A stretch of 64,000 nucleotides of DNA from Streptomyces sp. DSM 110735 (GTDB lineage: Bacteria > Actinomycetota > Actinomycetes > Streptomycetales > Streptomycetaceae): NCBI RefSeq assembly GCF_016482685.1, contig NZ_JACYHF010000025.1:21361-85360 (forward strand). The letters are read 5' to 3'. Below are positions 35,779 to 44,440 of the stretch, piece by piece. A program made the translations under genes and the position numbers. Numbering within the stretch: position 1 is the stretch's first letter; each line of letters opens with the position of its first letter. Under the pieces are notes generated by a model. The model was not told the origin of the DNA. It was given only the letters and a program-made list of their open reading frames with translations, and made no database searches.

Positions 35779-36717
35779 TCAGGCGAACGTGCGCCGGTAC
35801 GTCTGCGGGCTGACACCCGTGGTGCGTTTGAAACGGTCGCGGAAGCTGGTGGGTGAGGCGAAGCCGACCTGGTGGCCGATGCGTTCGACGGAGTGCTCCG
35901 TCGTCTCCAGCAGATGCTGGGCCTGGCGGATGCGGGCCCGGTGGAGCCACTGGAGCGGGGTGGTGCCGGTCTGGTCGCGGAAACGGCGGATCAGGGTCCG
36001 GGTGCTGGTACCGGCCCGCCCGGCGATGTCCGCGAGGGTGAGATCGCGCGCCAGGTTCTCCCGCAGCCAGGTGAGCAGCGCCTCCAGCTCGGAGCCCTGC
36101 GGTGTGGGCGCGTGGTCGTGGACGATGAACTGCGCCTGCCCGCCCTCCCGTTCGAGCGGCATCACCGACAGCCGGGCGGAGTCGGCGGCGACCGCCGAGC
36201 CGTAGTCGCGGCGGATCATGTGCAGACACAGGTCCAGACCCGCGGCCGCCCCGGCCGAGGTGAGGAACTGGCCGTTGTCGACGTAGAGGACGTCCGGGTC
36301 GACGTCGAGGGCGGGATAGGTCGCGGCCAGCAGCCCTGCCGCACGCCAGTGGGTCGTCACGCGCAGCCCGTCGAGGAGCCCGGTCGCGGCCAGCGGGAAG
36401 GTGCCCACGCAGATGGAGGCGATCCGCGTGCCGTCGGCGGCGGCCGACCGCAGCGCGTCCCGTACGGCGGGAGAGAGGGGAGCGGTGGGTTCGCCGACGC
36501 CCGGCACGATGATCGTGTCCGCGCCCCGGAGACCCTCAAGACCCCAGGGCGCGCGCAGGGCGAAGGCTCCGGCGTCGATCTCCTCGCGCTCGGCGCACAC
36601 CCGGACCTGGTAACCGGGACGCCCGTCGGGCAGGCGGGTCCGCGAGAAGACCTCGACCGGGGTGGACAGATCGAACGGAATCACCTGATCGAGCGCGAGA
36701 ACGGCGACGGTGTGCAT
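35779..36717 (-). CDS. GlxA-type AraC family regulator with DJ-1/PfpI domain
   Basis: A 312-residue two-domain regulator. Residues 1-180 form a DJ-1/PfpI-like sensor (VAVLALDQVIPFDLSTPVEVF and ASICVGTFPLAATGLLDG, where the nucleophile-elbow Cys is kept). Residues 210-312 hold two AraC helix-turn-helices (LTLADIAGRAGTSTRTLIRRFRDQTG and ERIGHQVGFASPTSFRDRFKRTTG). It diverges from a stand-alone DJ-1/PfpI gene, its likely target. Ligand and signal are unknown. Confidence 0.92.
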   Translation of the reverse strand: MHTVAVLALDQVIPFDLSTPVEVFSRTRLPDGRPGYQVRVCAEREEIDAGAFALRAPWGLEGLRGADTIIVPGVGEPTAPLSPAVRDALRSAAADGTRIASICVGTFPLAATGLLDGLRVTTHWRAAGLLAATYPALDVDPDVLYVDNGQFLTSAGAAAGLDLCLHMIRRDYGSAVAADSARLSVMPLEREGGQAQFIVHDHAPTPQGSELEALLTWLRENLARDLTLADIAGRAGTSTRTLIRRFRDQTGTTPLQWLHRARIRQAQHLLETTEHSVERIGHQVGFASPTSFRDRFKRTTGVSPQTYRRTFA

Positions 36718-36913
36718 GGCCGGAACCTACCTCCTCACCGGTTGACGATCCCGGCTCCAGCAGCCGGTAGACCCCACACAACCGCAGCTCCACGCTTTCC
36801 TGAAGCTCTTGGCACTATCCCGTTGAAACCTGTCACCAGTGCCACTGGGCGAGCACGGTGACAGCCGGTTGACTTCGAGGCGCCCGGTGGAAAGCGACCT
36901 CGGAGGAACCTCC

Positions 36914-37603
36914 ATGCACGTCCAGATTGTCCTGTTCGACGACTTCGACCCGCTCGACGTCATCGCCCCCTACGAGGTGCTGCACGCGGGAGGCGCGGCG
37001 TCGGACGGCGCGGTGAGCGTCGAACTCGTCTCCGCGGAGGGACCTCGTGAGGTGATCAGCGGCACCGGAGGACTGGCACTGCGCGCCACCGGCGCCCTCG
37101 ACCTGGAGCGCGCGGACATGATCCTGGTGCCCGGCGCCTCCGGTCTCGCGGGCACACCCGGCGAGGTCCCGGAGGAGGAGGTGGGCGCCGGTGAACGGAC
37201 GCAGGACGAGTTCATCCCCGTACGGCTCGGCCGCATCCTGGCCACCGGGCTCCCCGCGCTCCTCAAGCAGGCCATGGCGGACCCGGACATCACGGTCGCC
37301 ACCGTCTGCGGCGGCTCCCTCGTCCTGGCCATGGCGGGGCTGCTGGAGGGGCGTCACGCCACCACCCACCACCTGGGTCTCGACATGCTGGACGCCACCG
37401 GCGCCCACGCGGTCCGCGCCCGCGTCGTCGACGACGGCGACCTGATCACCGGCGCCGGGGTCACCTCCGGGCTCGACCTGGGGCTATATCTGCTGGAGCG
37501 CGAGGTGGGTCCCCGGGTCGCGCACGCGGTCGAAGAACTCTTCGCCTACGAGCGGCGCGGCACCGTCTGGCGACCCCAGGGCCCGGCGCCCACCGCCTTC
37601 TGA
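36914..37603 (+). CDS. DJ-1/PfpI family protein
   Basis: A 229-residue glutamine-amidotransferase-fold protein. MHVQIVLFDDFDPLDVIAPYEVL and the elbow ATVCGGSLVLAMAGLLEG (Cys about 122) fit the isonitrile-hydratase/ThiJ branch. CGGAGG is seven bases before ATG 36914. A 30-residue acidic insert, GEVPEEEVGAGERTQDEF, is longer than usual. It faces the GlxA-type regulator, which has the same fold, so the regulator may sense a compound that this enzyme handles. Confidence 0.88.
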   Translation: MHVQIVLFDDFDPLDVIAPYEVLHAGGAASDGAVSVELVSAEGPREVISGTGGLALRATGALDLERADMILVPGASGLAGTPGEVPEEEVGAGERTQDEFIPVRLGRILATGLPALLKQAMADPDITVATVCGGSLVLAMAGLLEGRHATTHHLGLDMLDATGAHAVRARVVDDGDLITGAGVTSGLDLGLYLLEREVGPRVAHAVEELFAYERRGTVWRPQGPAPTAF

Positions 37604-37668
37604 ACCCCCGGCCCCACGCAGGCCGCTCGCGCACTCTCTCCCCTCCCACCGTCAGAAAGAACATCGGC

Positions 37669-37986
37669 ATGTCCGTCGAAGGCACCTGGTACCTGACCGT
37701 CTCCACCCCCATCGGCAAGATCAAGCCCTTGGTCGAACTCCGTGAGCGGGACGGCGTCCTGACCGGCGTCGCCCACGGAACCGGGGAGGAGGTACCGCTC
37801 GACGACATCACCCTCGACGGCGACCGGCTCACCTGGAGGCAAGCCGTCACCAAACCCCTGCGGCTGAACCTCGCCTTCGACGTGACGGTCGACGGCGACA
37901 CCCTCCAGGGCATCTCCCGGGCCGGCCGCCTTCCCTCCTCGAAGGTCACCGGCGAGCGTCGAGCCGAGCGGGAGCACCAGGCGTGA
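37669..37986 (+). CDS. Small conserved beta-rich protein of unknown function
   Basis: A 105-residue protein beginning MSVEGTWYLTVSTPIGKIKPLVELRERDGVLTGVAHGTGEEVPLDDITLDGDRLTWRQAV. The pattern of short strands is that of a small lipocalin-like barrel seen in streptomycete hypotheticals. Its last codon and stop overlap the GTG of the membrane protein gene (GTGA), so the two are translationally coupled. I cannot assign a role. Confidence 0.7.
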   Translation: MSVEGTWYLTVSTPIGKIKPLVELRERDGVLTGVAHGTGEEVPLDDITLDGDRLTWRQAVTKPLRLNLAFDVTVDGDTLQGISRAGRLPSSKVTGERRAEREHQA

Positions 37987-38453
37987 CCAAGCTCCTGCTG
38001 TCCCTGCACGTCCTGGCCGCCCTGGTCGCGATCGGACCGGTCACCGTCGCCGCGAGCATGTTCCCGGCGACGCTGCGCCGCGTACTCGGCGACGACGCCG
38101 ACGCGGACGCCCGCACAACGCTGCGGACACTGCACCGCATCTGCCGCGTCTACGCGGGCATCGGCATCGCCGTCCCCCTCTTCGGCTTCGTCACCGCCGA
38201 GAGCCTCGGCGTCCTCGGCGACGCCTGGCTGATCACCTCGATGCTGCTGACCGCCGCGGCTGCCGTAATCCTGGCCCTCCTGATCCTCCCCGCCCAGGAG
38301 GACGCCCTGACCACGACAACGGACCCCGCCACCGCGCCCCCGACTCCCCTGAACCCGGCCCGCCTCGCCATGTTCACCGGTGTCTTCAACCTGCTCTGGG
38401 CCACGGTCACCGTCCTGATGATCATCCGCCCCGGCTCGACGACGGGGGCGTGA
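37983..38453 (+). CDS. DUF2269-like four-helix membrane protein
   Basis: A 156-residue integral membrane protein with four hydrophobic segments (LLLSLHVLAALVAIGPVTVAA, YAGIGIAVPLFGFVTA, WLITSMLLTAAAAVILALL, MFTGVFNLLWATVTVLMII). The early His in LHVLAALV matches the DUF2269/copper-resistance-D-like set. GTG 37983 overlaps the upstream stop. Function is unknown. Confidence 0.75.
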   Translation: MTKLLLSLHVLAALVAIGPVTVAASMFPATLRRVLGDDADADARTTLRTLHRICRVYAGIGIAVPLFGFVTAESLGVLGDAWLITSMLLTAAAAVILALLILPAQEDALTTTTDPATAPPTPLNPARLAMFTGVFNLLWATVTVLMIIRPGSTTGA

Positions 38454-38527
38454 CCGCGGGGGCGGACCGAGTCGCCCGCGCGGAAAAGGGAGTTGAGGAT
38501 CAGCGCCCCGCTGCTATCGTGCGCCGA

Positions 38528-38962
38528 ATGTCACCGATCAGGCAGGTCCAGGTCACCTTCGACTGTGCGGAACCCGAGCGGGTCGCTCGCTTCTGGTGCG
38601 AGGTGTTGGGGTACGTCGTACCGCCGCCGCCCGAGGGGTTCGAGAGCTGGGCGGCGTTCGAGCGGTCGTTGCCGGTCGAACGGCAGGGGGCGGCGTTCGT
38701 CTGTATGGATCCCACGGGGGCGGGACCGCGGATGTACTTCCAGCGGGTTCCCGAGGGGAAGGTCGTCAAGAACCGGGTGCATCTCGATGTGCGGGTGGGC
38801 ACCGGGCTGGTGGGGGAGGAGCGGCTGGCCGTGCTGGAGGCAGAGTGCGCGCGGCTGGTCGCGCTCGGGGCGCGGCGCGAGCGGCTGCTGCGGGCCGACG
38901 GCGAGAACGAGTCGTGCATCGTGATGCAGGACGTCGAGGGCAACGAGTTCTGCCTGGACTGA
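38528..38962 (+). CDS. Glyoxalase-like VOC family protein
   Basis: A 144-residue single-module VOC protein. IRQVQVTFDCAEPERVARFWCEVLGYV and GPRMYFQRVPEGKVVKNRVHLDVRV are the hallmarks of the streptomycete 'glyoxalase-like domain' set. The end, VMQDVEGNEFCLD, carries the metal-side Glu. The ribosome site before ATG 38528 is weak. Its substrate is unknown. Confidence 0.85.
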   Translation: MSPIRQVQVTFDCAEPERVARFWCEVLGYVVPPPPEGFESWAAFERSLPVERQGAAFVCMDPTGAGPRMYFQRVPEGKVVKNRVHLDVRVGTGLVGEERLAVLEAECARLVALGARRERLLRADGENESCIVMQDVEGNEFCLD

Positions 38963-38965
38963 GGC

Positions 38966-39832
38966 TTACGCGTCCCGCCGGAGGTCCCGCACCTCACCCA
39001 GCCCCCGGAACCCCGCCGACCGGTACGTCGCCACGGCTCCCGCGTTCGCGCTCGGCGTGCAGACCCGCGCGCTCGACGCCCCCAGCTCCCGCAGCGCGAC
39101 CGCCGCGGCGAGGGTGACGGCACGCCCGTAGCCGCGACCGCGGTGCCGCCGGTGCACCCCCAGCGGCTCCAGCAGTCCGGGTCTGCCCGGACCGGCCGAC
39201 CACACCGTCACCATCGCCACCGCGGTGTCCTGGTCGTCGTAGGCGAGGAGACACCGGGCGTCGGCGTACGCCGGTCCGGTGGCCATCGCGTGCCAGTGCG
39301 CGGAGGCGAAAGCCGACCCTTCGAAGGCGGCGCGCTGTACGGCGGCGCGGACCTGCGCCAGCGACGGGCCGACCGTCTCGATCCGTACACCGGGATCGTC
39401 CACCGGCTCCGCGAGGTCGCGGTGCAGCGGTGTCCACGGCTCGTCGGGCTGCCAGCCGTCCGCCAGGAGCAGGTCGCGGACCAGCGTGCCCGGGGACGCC
39501 TCGACGTACGCCCGCCCCGTCGGCAGTCCCCCGCGTTCCGGCGCCGCCAGGTCGGTCACCAGCTTCCGCGCCAGCTCCTCGTCCCGCCACGCGCCCGGCG
39601 CGATCGCCAGCCGCAGCAGCCCGGGTCCGTCCAGCAGTCCGACGGCGAGGACCCGGTTGTCGCGGCTCCAGGTCCGTACCGCCGCTGCCGTCGCCTCTGC
39701 GCCGTAGCGCCGGAACCAGCCCAGGTCCCCGGGGTGCAACTGCGTCGGAGCCCCGTCGGACTGCCACCCCCGCAGCGCGCCCTCGGCGTCGGTCAGCTCG
39801 TCGATCCCCGGCTTGCCCAGCGCGATGGCCAT
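38966..39832 (-). CDS. GNAT family N-acetyltransferase
   Basis: A 288-residue acyltransferase with two GNAT-like halves. The C-terminal half holds the acetyl-CoA loop VHRRHRGRGYGRAVTLAAAVALRELG and the usual ending SANAGAVATYRSAGF. The N-terminal half (DNRVLAVGLLDGPGLLRLAIAPG) looks like a degenerate copy. The gene converges on the VOC gene with three bases between stops and starts 45 bp downstream of the merR gene's stop, with the same orientation. Confidence 0.85.
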   Translation of the reverse strand: MAIALGKPGIDELTDAEGALRGWQSDGAPTQLHPGDLGWFRRYGAEATAAAVRTWSRDNRVLAVGLLDGPGLLRLAIAPGAWRDEELARKLVTDLAAPERGGLPTGRAYVEASPGTLVRDLLLADGWQPDEPWTPLHRDLAEPVDDPGVRIETVGPSLAQVRAAVQRAAFEGSAFASAHWHAMATGPAYADARCLLAYDDQDTAVAMVTVWSAGPGRPGLLEPLGVHRRHRGRGYGRAVTLAAAVALRELGASSARVCTPSANAGAVATYRSAGFRGLGEVRDLRRDA

Positions 39833-39877
39833 GCCGTCGATGACACACCACGGGGCGGGCGGTCCGCAGCGGGTTTT

Positions 39878-40600
39878 CTACTCCGCGTCCTCCACGTCCT
39901 CCGCCCCCGCCTCCGACAGCCACTGCCGCACCTCCCGCTTCAGCGACCGCTGGAACGTCGTCAGCAGCGCCTGCACCACCAGCGGCTGCATGTGCGCCGA
40001 CAGGGAGCGGACGTCCCGCGCGTCCCGCTCCGTCACCGCGCCCCGCAGCAGGTCGGAGAGTTCGCGGGCGGCGGCGCGGGAGTGGTCGAGGAGGGCGGTG
40101 CGGGCGGCGAGGATCACCTCGTGGGAGAGGGGGACGTCCAGGAGGCGTACGCCGAGGCGCAGGAGACCGGCGTCCACGCGCCAGTCGTCGCCCTCGGGGG
40201 CGAGGACGTCCATCGCGGCGAGGCGGCGCAGGTCCTCGTCGTCCAGCGGGCGCCCGGCCCGGCGCTCCAGGTCCGCCCGCGAGAGCGTCTCCACCGCCTC
40301 GGGCGCCCATGAGGAGACCACCGCGCGGTGCACGGCGAGGTCCTGGTCGGAAAGATCGGCGGGGAGCCGTTCCAGATACCGCTCGATCCCGGCGAGGGTC
40401 AGCCCCTGGAGCTGGAGTTCCTCGATCAGCGCGAGCCGGGCCAGGTGCTCGCGGCCGTAGCGGCCCACCCGGCGCGGACCTATCACCGGGGGCGGGAGCA
40501 GCCCCCGGGTGCCGTAGAAACGGACCGTGCGCACGCTGACGCCGGACCGCGCGGCCAGCTCGTCGATCGTGAGGGCGGGTTCCTCGGCCTCGGTCGTCAT
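39878..40600 (-). CDS. MerR family transcriptional regulator
   Basis: A 240-residue regulator. The N-terminal MerR winged helix is clear (LTIDELAARSGVSVRTVRFYGTRGLLPPP, then GRYGREHLARLALIEELQLQGLTLAGIERYLERLP). The long C-terminal part (100-240) has no Cys-metal motif, so it is not a metal sensor. ATG 40600 is the start. An upstream 15-codon ORF beginning at ATG 40644 ends in a TGA that overlaps it. The divergent neighbour is an amino-acid permease, a possible target. Confidence 0.9.
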   Translation of the reverse strand: MTTEAEEPALTIDELAARSGVSVRTVRFYGTRGLLPPPVIGPRRVGRYGREHLARLALIEELQLQGLTLAGIERYLERLPADLSDQDLAVHRAVVSSWAPEAVETLSRADLERRAGRPLDDEDLRRLAAMDVLAPEGDDWRVDAGLLRLGVRLLDVPLSHEVILAARTALLDHSRAAARELSDLLRGAVTERDARDVRSLSAHMQPLVVQALLTTFQRSLKREVRQWLSEAGAEDVEDAE

Positions 40601-40653
40601 GCGCGGCAGCCCTCGGTCGTCGTGCGCCCATCCTCGGTCGTCATGCGCAGCAG
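40588..40653. repeat. Three-unit repeat of the merR start region
   Basis: CCTCGGTCGTCATGCGC-type units begin at 40588, 40611 and 40632 (23, 21 and about 22 bp; the middle one has GTG for ATG). On the minus strand they place ATG codons at 40644 and 40600, 44 bp apart. The upstream one yields MTTEDGRTTTEGCRA and stops in ATGA. Confidence 0.8.
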
Positions 40654-40851
40654 TATCGCCGCCGTACCGGTGCTGTGAAAGCCGGGGAGGATGTGTGAGA
40701 AGTACCGCTCTGTGACGTGGACCACCGCATTACGGGTGATCTCTCTGGGAAGCTGCTGCCTTGGTCTGAACCGCGACACACCGAGGCGGGGCGGACCGAA
40801 TTGTCAGGACCCCGGGCCCAGGTCCGGGCGCACCAGAGAGTGGAACGACCC

Positions 40852-42321
40852 GTGAGCAAGGAAGCCGTGGAATCGGCACCGGCCGCCGTACAGGCGGCCC
40901 AGGCGTCCCAGACGCCCGCGGACGCGGGCGACGCCGGATACAGCAAGGACCTCAAGGCCCGACACGTCAACATGATCGCCATCGGCGGTGCCATCGGCAC
41001 CGGCCTGTTCCTGGGCGCCGGTGGCCGTCTGCACAACGCGGGCCCCGCGCTCGCGATCGCCTACCTGGTCTGCGGCGTGTTCGCCTTCTTCGTCGTGCGG
41101 GCGCTCGGCGAGCTGGTCCTGTACCGCCCCTCCTCGGGCTCCTTCGTGTCGTACGCGCGCGAGTTCCTCGGGGAGAAGGGCGCCTACGTCGCCGGCTGGA
41201 TGTACTTCCTGAACTGGTCGACCACCGGCATCGCGGACATCACCGCGATCGCGCTCTACACGCACTACTGGAGCATGTTCACGCCCATCCCGCAGTGGGT
41301 GCTGGCGCTGATCGCCCTCGCGGTGGTCCTCGCCGTGAACCTGATCTCGGTGAAGATCTTCGGCGAGATGGAGTTCTGGTTCGCGATCATCAAGGTCGCG
41401 ACACTGGTCGGCTTCATGTTCGTCGGCATCTTCCTGCTGGCCACCCAGCACGACGTGGGCGGCCACCAGCCCGGTCTGAGCGTCATCACCGACCACGGCG
41501 GCATCTTCCCGCACGGCATGATGCCCGTCGTCCTGGTCATGCAGGGCGTGATCTTCGCGTACGCCGCGCTCGAACTGGTCGGCGTCGCCGCCGGTGAGAC
41601 CGAGAAGCCCGAGAAGGTCGTCCCGCGCGCGGTGAACTCGATCATGTGGCGCGTGGGCGTGTTCTACGTCGGCTCGGTCGTGCTGCTCGCGCTGCTGCTG
41701 CCCGGTTCGGTGTACTCCGCCGACCAGAGCCCGTTCGTCACCGTGCTGTCCAAGATCGGCATTCCGGCGGCCGGTGACGTGATGAACCTGGTCGTGCTGA
41801 CCGCCGCCATGTCCTCGCTGAACTCCGGTCTGTACTCCACGGGCCGCATCCTGCGCTCCATGGCGACGGCCGGTTCCGCGCCGAAGTTCACCGCCCGGAT
41901 GAACCGCAGCCAGGTCCCCTACGGCGGCATCCTGCTGACCTGCGCGGTCTGCGTGCTCGGCGTCGGTCTGAACTACCTCGTGCCCAGCCAGGCGTTCGAG
42001 ATCGTGCTGAACGTCGCCTCCCTCGGCATCATCAGCACCTGGGTGATCATCATGATCTGCCACATGATCTTCGTCCGCCGCGCCCGCGCGGGCCAGGTCA
42101 CCCGGCCGCACTTCCAGCTCAAGTTCAGCCCGGTCACCGAGATCGCCACGATCGTCTTCCTGCTGGTCTGCCTCGGCATGATGTGGAACGACCCGGACGT
42201 GGGCCGCAAGACCCTGCTGCTCATCCCGGTCATCGCGGTGCTGCTGGTCGCGGGCTGGTACGGGGTGCGGGGCCGGGTGCGCCGCAACGCGGCCGAGGAG
42301 CCGGCGGAACTGGCGAAGTAG
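40852..42321 (+). CDS. APC-family amino-acid permease (AnsP/GabP type)
   Basis: A 489-residue transporter with about 12 hydrophobic segments. RHVNMIAIGGAIGTGLFLGAG (first helix, substrate-binding turn), RALGELVLYRPSSGSFVSYAREFLG and FAYAALELVGVAAGETEKPEKVVPRAVNSI are signature blocks of the amino-acid transporter family closest to asparagine permease AnsP. GTG 40852 is chosen with GGAA upstream; GTG 40840 is an alternative. A hydrophilic 35-residue N-terminus precedes helix 1. The 251-bp upstream region is shared with merR. Confidence 0.88.
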   Translation: MSKEAVESAPAAVQAAQASQTPADAGDAGYSKDLKARHVNMIAIGGAIGTGLFLGAGGRLHNAGPALAIAYLVCGVFAFFVVRALGELVLYRPSSGSFVSYAREFLGEKGAYVAGWMYFLNWSTTGIADITAIALYTHYWSMFTPIPQWVLALIALAVVLAVNLISVKIFGEMEFWFAIIKVATLVGFMFVGIFLLATQHDVGGHQPGLSVITDHGGIFPHGMMPVVLVMQGVIFAYAALELVGVAAGETEKPEKVVPRAVNSIMWRVGVFYVGSVVLLALLLPGSVYSADQSPFVTVLSKIGIPAAGDVMNLVVLTAAMSSLNSGLYSTGRILRSMATAGSAPKFTARMNRSQVPYGGILLTCAVCVLGVGLNYLVPSQAFEIVLNVASLGIISTWVIIMICHMIFVRRARAGQVTRPHFQLKFSPVTEIATIVFLLVCLGMMWNDPDVGRKTLLLIPVIAVLLVAGWYGVRGRVRRNAAEEPAELAK

Positions 42322-42397
42322 CCGTTGCCGGGGCTGCCCGCGCCCCGTGAAAACGCAGGTCGGCGCCGTTGTCAGTGGCCGCCGCTACGGTGGCGTC

Positions 42398-42736
42398 ATG
42401 TCGGAGATCGTTTCGGGGATCGCTTACGTCCGGGGTGACGCCACCGAGCCGTGTGCGGACGGCGCACGGGTGATCGCCCACGTCTGCAACGACACCGACC
42501 TCTGGGTCGCCAACATGATCGGCCGGTATGGCGTCGGAACACCCGGCGCGAACGCCCCCGCCCTCGACCGTCTCGCCGGTCAGGTGATCGAACTCGGTGC
42601 CTCCGTGCACATGCCTCGCATAGGCTGCGGCCTGGCGGGCGGGACCTGGCCGCACGTGGAGCCGCTCATCGCCGGGCGGCTGGTGCGGCGGGGCATCGCG
42701 GTGGCGGTGTACGACCACGGGGAGGGCGGTCCATGA
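42398..42736 (+). CDS. Macrodomain protein with an internal deletion
   Basis: A 112-residue Appr-1''-p-type macrodomain. It starts normally (IAYVRGDATEPCADGARVIAHVCND) and ends normally (WVANMIGRYGV, then LGASVHMPRIGCGLAGGTWPHVEPLI). The typical protein has about 45-50 more residues between HVCND and WVANM, including the glycine-rich GGWGKGF-like loop that contacts the distal ribose. Here the two join in frame near 42492. ADP-ribose hydrolysis is therefore doubtful. The stop overlaps the start of the PfkB kinase gene (ATGA). Confidence 0.85.
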   Translation: MSEIVSGIAYVRGDATEPCADGARVIAHVCNDTDLWVANMIGRYGVGTPGANAPALDRLAGQVIELGASVHMPRIGCGLAGGTWPHVEPLIAGRLVRRGIAVAVYDHGEGGP

Positions 42737-43659
42737 CCGTGCGGGACGGGATCGACGTACTGGTGCTCGGCGGAGCCGGGGTGGACACGATCGTGCCGGT
42801 CCCCGAGCTGCCGCTGCCCTACGCCGACAGCTACATGATCGACTCCGGCATCCGCACCCGCGCCGGACAGACCGGCGACTTCGTCGCCCTGAGCCTCGCC
42901 GCCCTCGGTCTGCGCGTCCACCACCTCGACCTGCTCGGCGACGACCCCGAGGGCGACCTCGTCCGCACCCTGCACACCGACCACGGCATCGCCCTGACCG
43001 CGCTCCCGCAACCCGCCGGGACGAAACGCGCGGTCAACCTGGTGGGTCCCGACGGCCGCCGCCTCTCCCTCTACGACACGAGCCGCGCCCGCCCCGACGA
43101 CCGCTTCCCGCCGGAGGTGCTGCGCCCCCTCGCCTCGGCCGCCCGACACGTCCACGTGACGATCACCCACCCCTGCGCCGAGGCACTGCCCCTCCTCCTG
43201 GAGACAGGCGCCCCCCTCTCCACCGACCTCCACGACTGGGACGGCGAGAACCCCTACCACGAGCCCTTCGCCCTCGCCGCCGACCTCGTCTTCCTCTCCG
43301 CCACCGCCCTGTCCGACCCCGAGTCCACGATGCGCCGCATCGCGACCCACGGTCGCGCCCGAACCGTCGTCGCCACAGCGGGAGCCCAGGGCGCCCACCT
43401 CCTCACGAACGGCACCCTGACCCACATACCCCCCGCCACCCCACCCGCCCCGGTCACGGACTCCAACGGCGCGGGCGACGCCTTCGCAGCCGCCTTCCTC
43501 CACGGCCACCTGAACGGCGAGCCCCCGGAGCGCTGCGCCCGCTACGGCGCGGTCGCGGGAGCGTACGCGTGCACGGTCCCGGCGGACCGCACGGACGCCA
43601 TCGACCGGGCGGCGCTGCTCGCGGGGACGGCGGATCCGGCGGGGCGGACCACCGGCTGA
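42733..43659 (+). CDS. PfkB/ribokinase family carbohydrate or nucleoside kinase
   Basis: A 308-residue kinase. IDVLVLGGAGVDTIVPVPELP opens the fold, RAGQTGDFVALSLAALGLRVHHLDLLGDDPEGD is the N-terminal signature region, and DSNGAGDAFAAAFLHG holds the anion hole and catalytic Asp. It would phosphorylate a sugar or nucleoside, identity unknown. It is translationally coupled to the macrodomain gene, which might point to an ADP-ribose or ribose-derived substrate. Confidence 0.88.
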   Translation: MTVRDGIDVLVLGGAGVDTIVPVPELPLPYADSYMIDSGIRTRAGQTGDFVALSLAALGLRVHHLDLLGDDPEGDLVRTLHTDHGIALTALPQPAGTKRAVNLVGPDGRRLSLYDTSRARPDDRFPPEVLRPLASAARHVHVTITHPCAEALPLLLETGAPLSTDLHDWDGENPYHEPFALAADLVFLSATALSDPESTMRRIATHGRARTVVATAGAQGAHLLTNGTLTHIPPATPPAPVTDSNGAGDAFAAAFLHGHLNGEPPERCARYGAVAGAYACTVPADRTDAIDRAALLAGTADPAGRTTG

Positions 43660-43742
43660 GAGCCGGGATTCGGTCCCCCGGGAAGCGGCGCGGCCGTCCC
43701 GCGCTCTCGCCAGACACCGGGACCGCCTGATTTCATCGCCGT

Positions 43743-44363
43743 ATGACTTCGTTCGACGACATGCGGAACCACTGGTGGTGGCGGCCCGACTGGAGCGAGG
43801 GCCGCCGCTTCTACACCTGGCACCTCACGTTCGAGGGTCAGCGGGATCTCCACCGGCTCGCCGCCGAGTACCGCTCCGCGCTCGCCCCGCTCGGAGACGC
43901 GTTCACGCTCGTCCCGGACCGATGGCTGCATCTGACGATGCAGGGGATCGGCTTCGTGGACGAGGTCAAGGAACGGGACGCGCGGGCCGTCGCCGACGCG
44001 GCCGGAGAGCACCTGGCCGCCATCCCCGCCTTCGACGTGCAGCTCGGCCCGCACGTGCCGGACCCGGAAGCCGTCGTGCTGCCCGTCCACCCGGACGGTC
44101 CCGTGCACGCCGTCCGCAGTGCGATCCGCAGCGCGATCGGGGACGTCCTGACCGAGGTCCCGGAGAACGCCGACGGCTTCACCCCGCACGTCTCGGTTGC
44201 CTACAGCGCGAGCGACGGTCCGGCGGGACCCGTCTTCCAGGCGCTCGACGGGCGCGACTTCACCCCGGCCCGCGCCCGGATCACCCACGCCGACCTGATC
44301 GTGCTCCACCGCGACCACCAGATGTACGAGTGGGAGCCCTTCGCCTCGGTGCCCCTGGGCTAG
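43743..44363 (+). CDS. 2H phosphoesterase (2'-5' RNA ligase/LigT-like)
   Basis: A 206-residue protein. The two HxT/S motifs of the 2H superfamily are VPDRWLHLTMQGIGF (His 63) and GFTPHVSVAYS. They face each other in a cleft that opens 2',3'-cyclic phosphates in known members. The N-terminal tryptophan-rich RNHWWWRPDW stretch is typical of the actinomycete branch. The biological substrate is unknown. ATG 43743 is the start. Confidence 0.85.
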   Translation: MTSFDDMRNHWWWRPDWSEGRRFYTWHLTFEGQRDLHRLAAEYRSALAPLGDAFTLVPDRWLHLTMQGIGFVDEVKERDARAVADAAGEHLAAIPAFDVQLGPHVPDPEAVVLPVHPDGPVHAVRSAIRSAIGDVLTEVPENADGFTPHVSVAYSASDGPAGPVFQALDGRDFTPARARITHADLIVLHRDHQMYEWEPFASVPLG

Positions 44364-44394
44364 CCGCGAGCCGAGCCGAGCCGAACCGAACCCA

Positions 44395-44436
44395 CCCGTT
44401 CCGGCCGACCGCGTGGACGCGACCGGCCGGAACGGG
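44395..44436. terminator. Convergent terminator
   Basis: CCCGTTCCGGCC (44395-44406) pairs perfectly with 44425-44436. The interior also pairs partly (CGACCGCGT against ACGCGACCG). It lies between the 2H phosphoesterase and the M1 peptidase stops. Confidence 0.8.
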
Positions 44437-44440
44437 CTGC

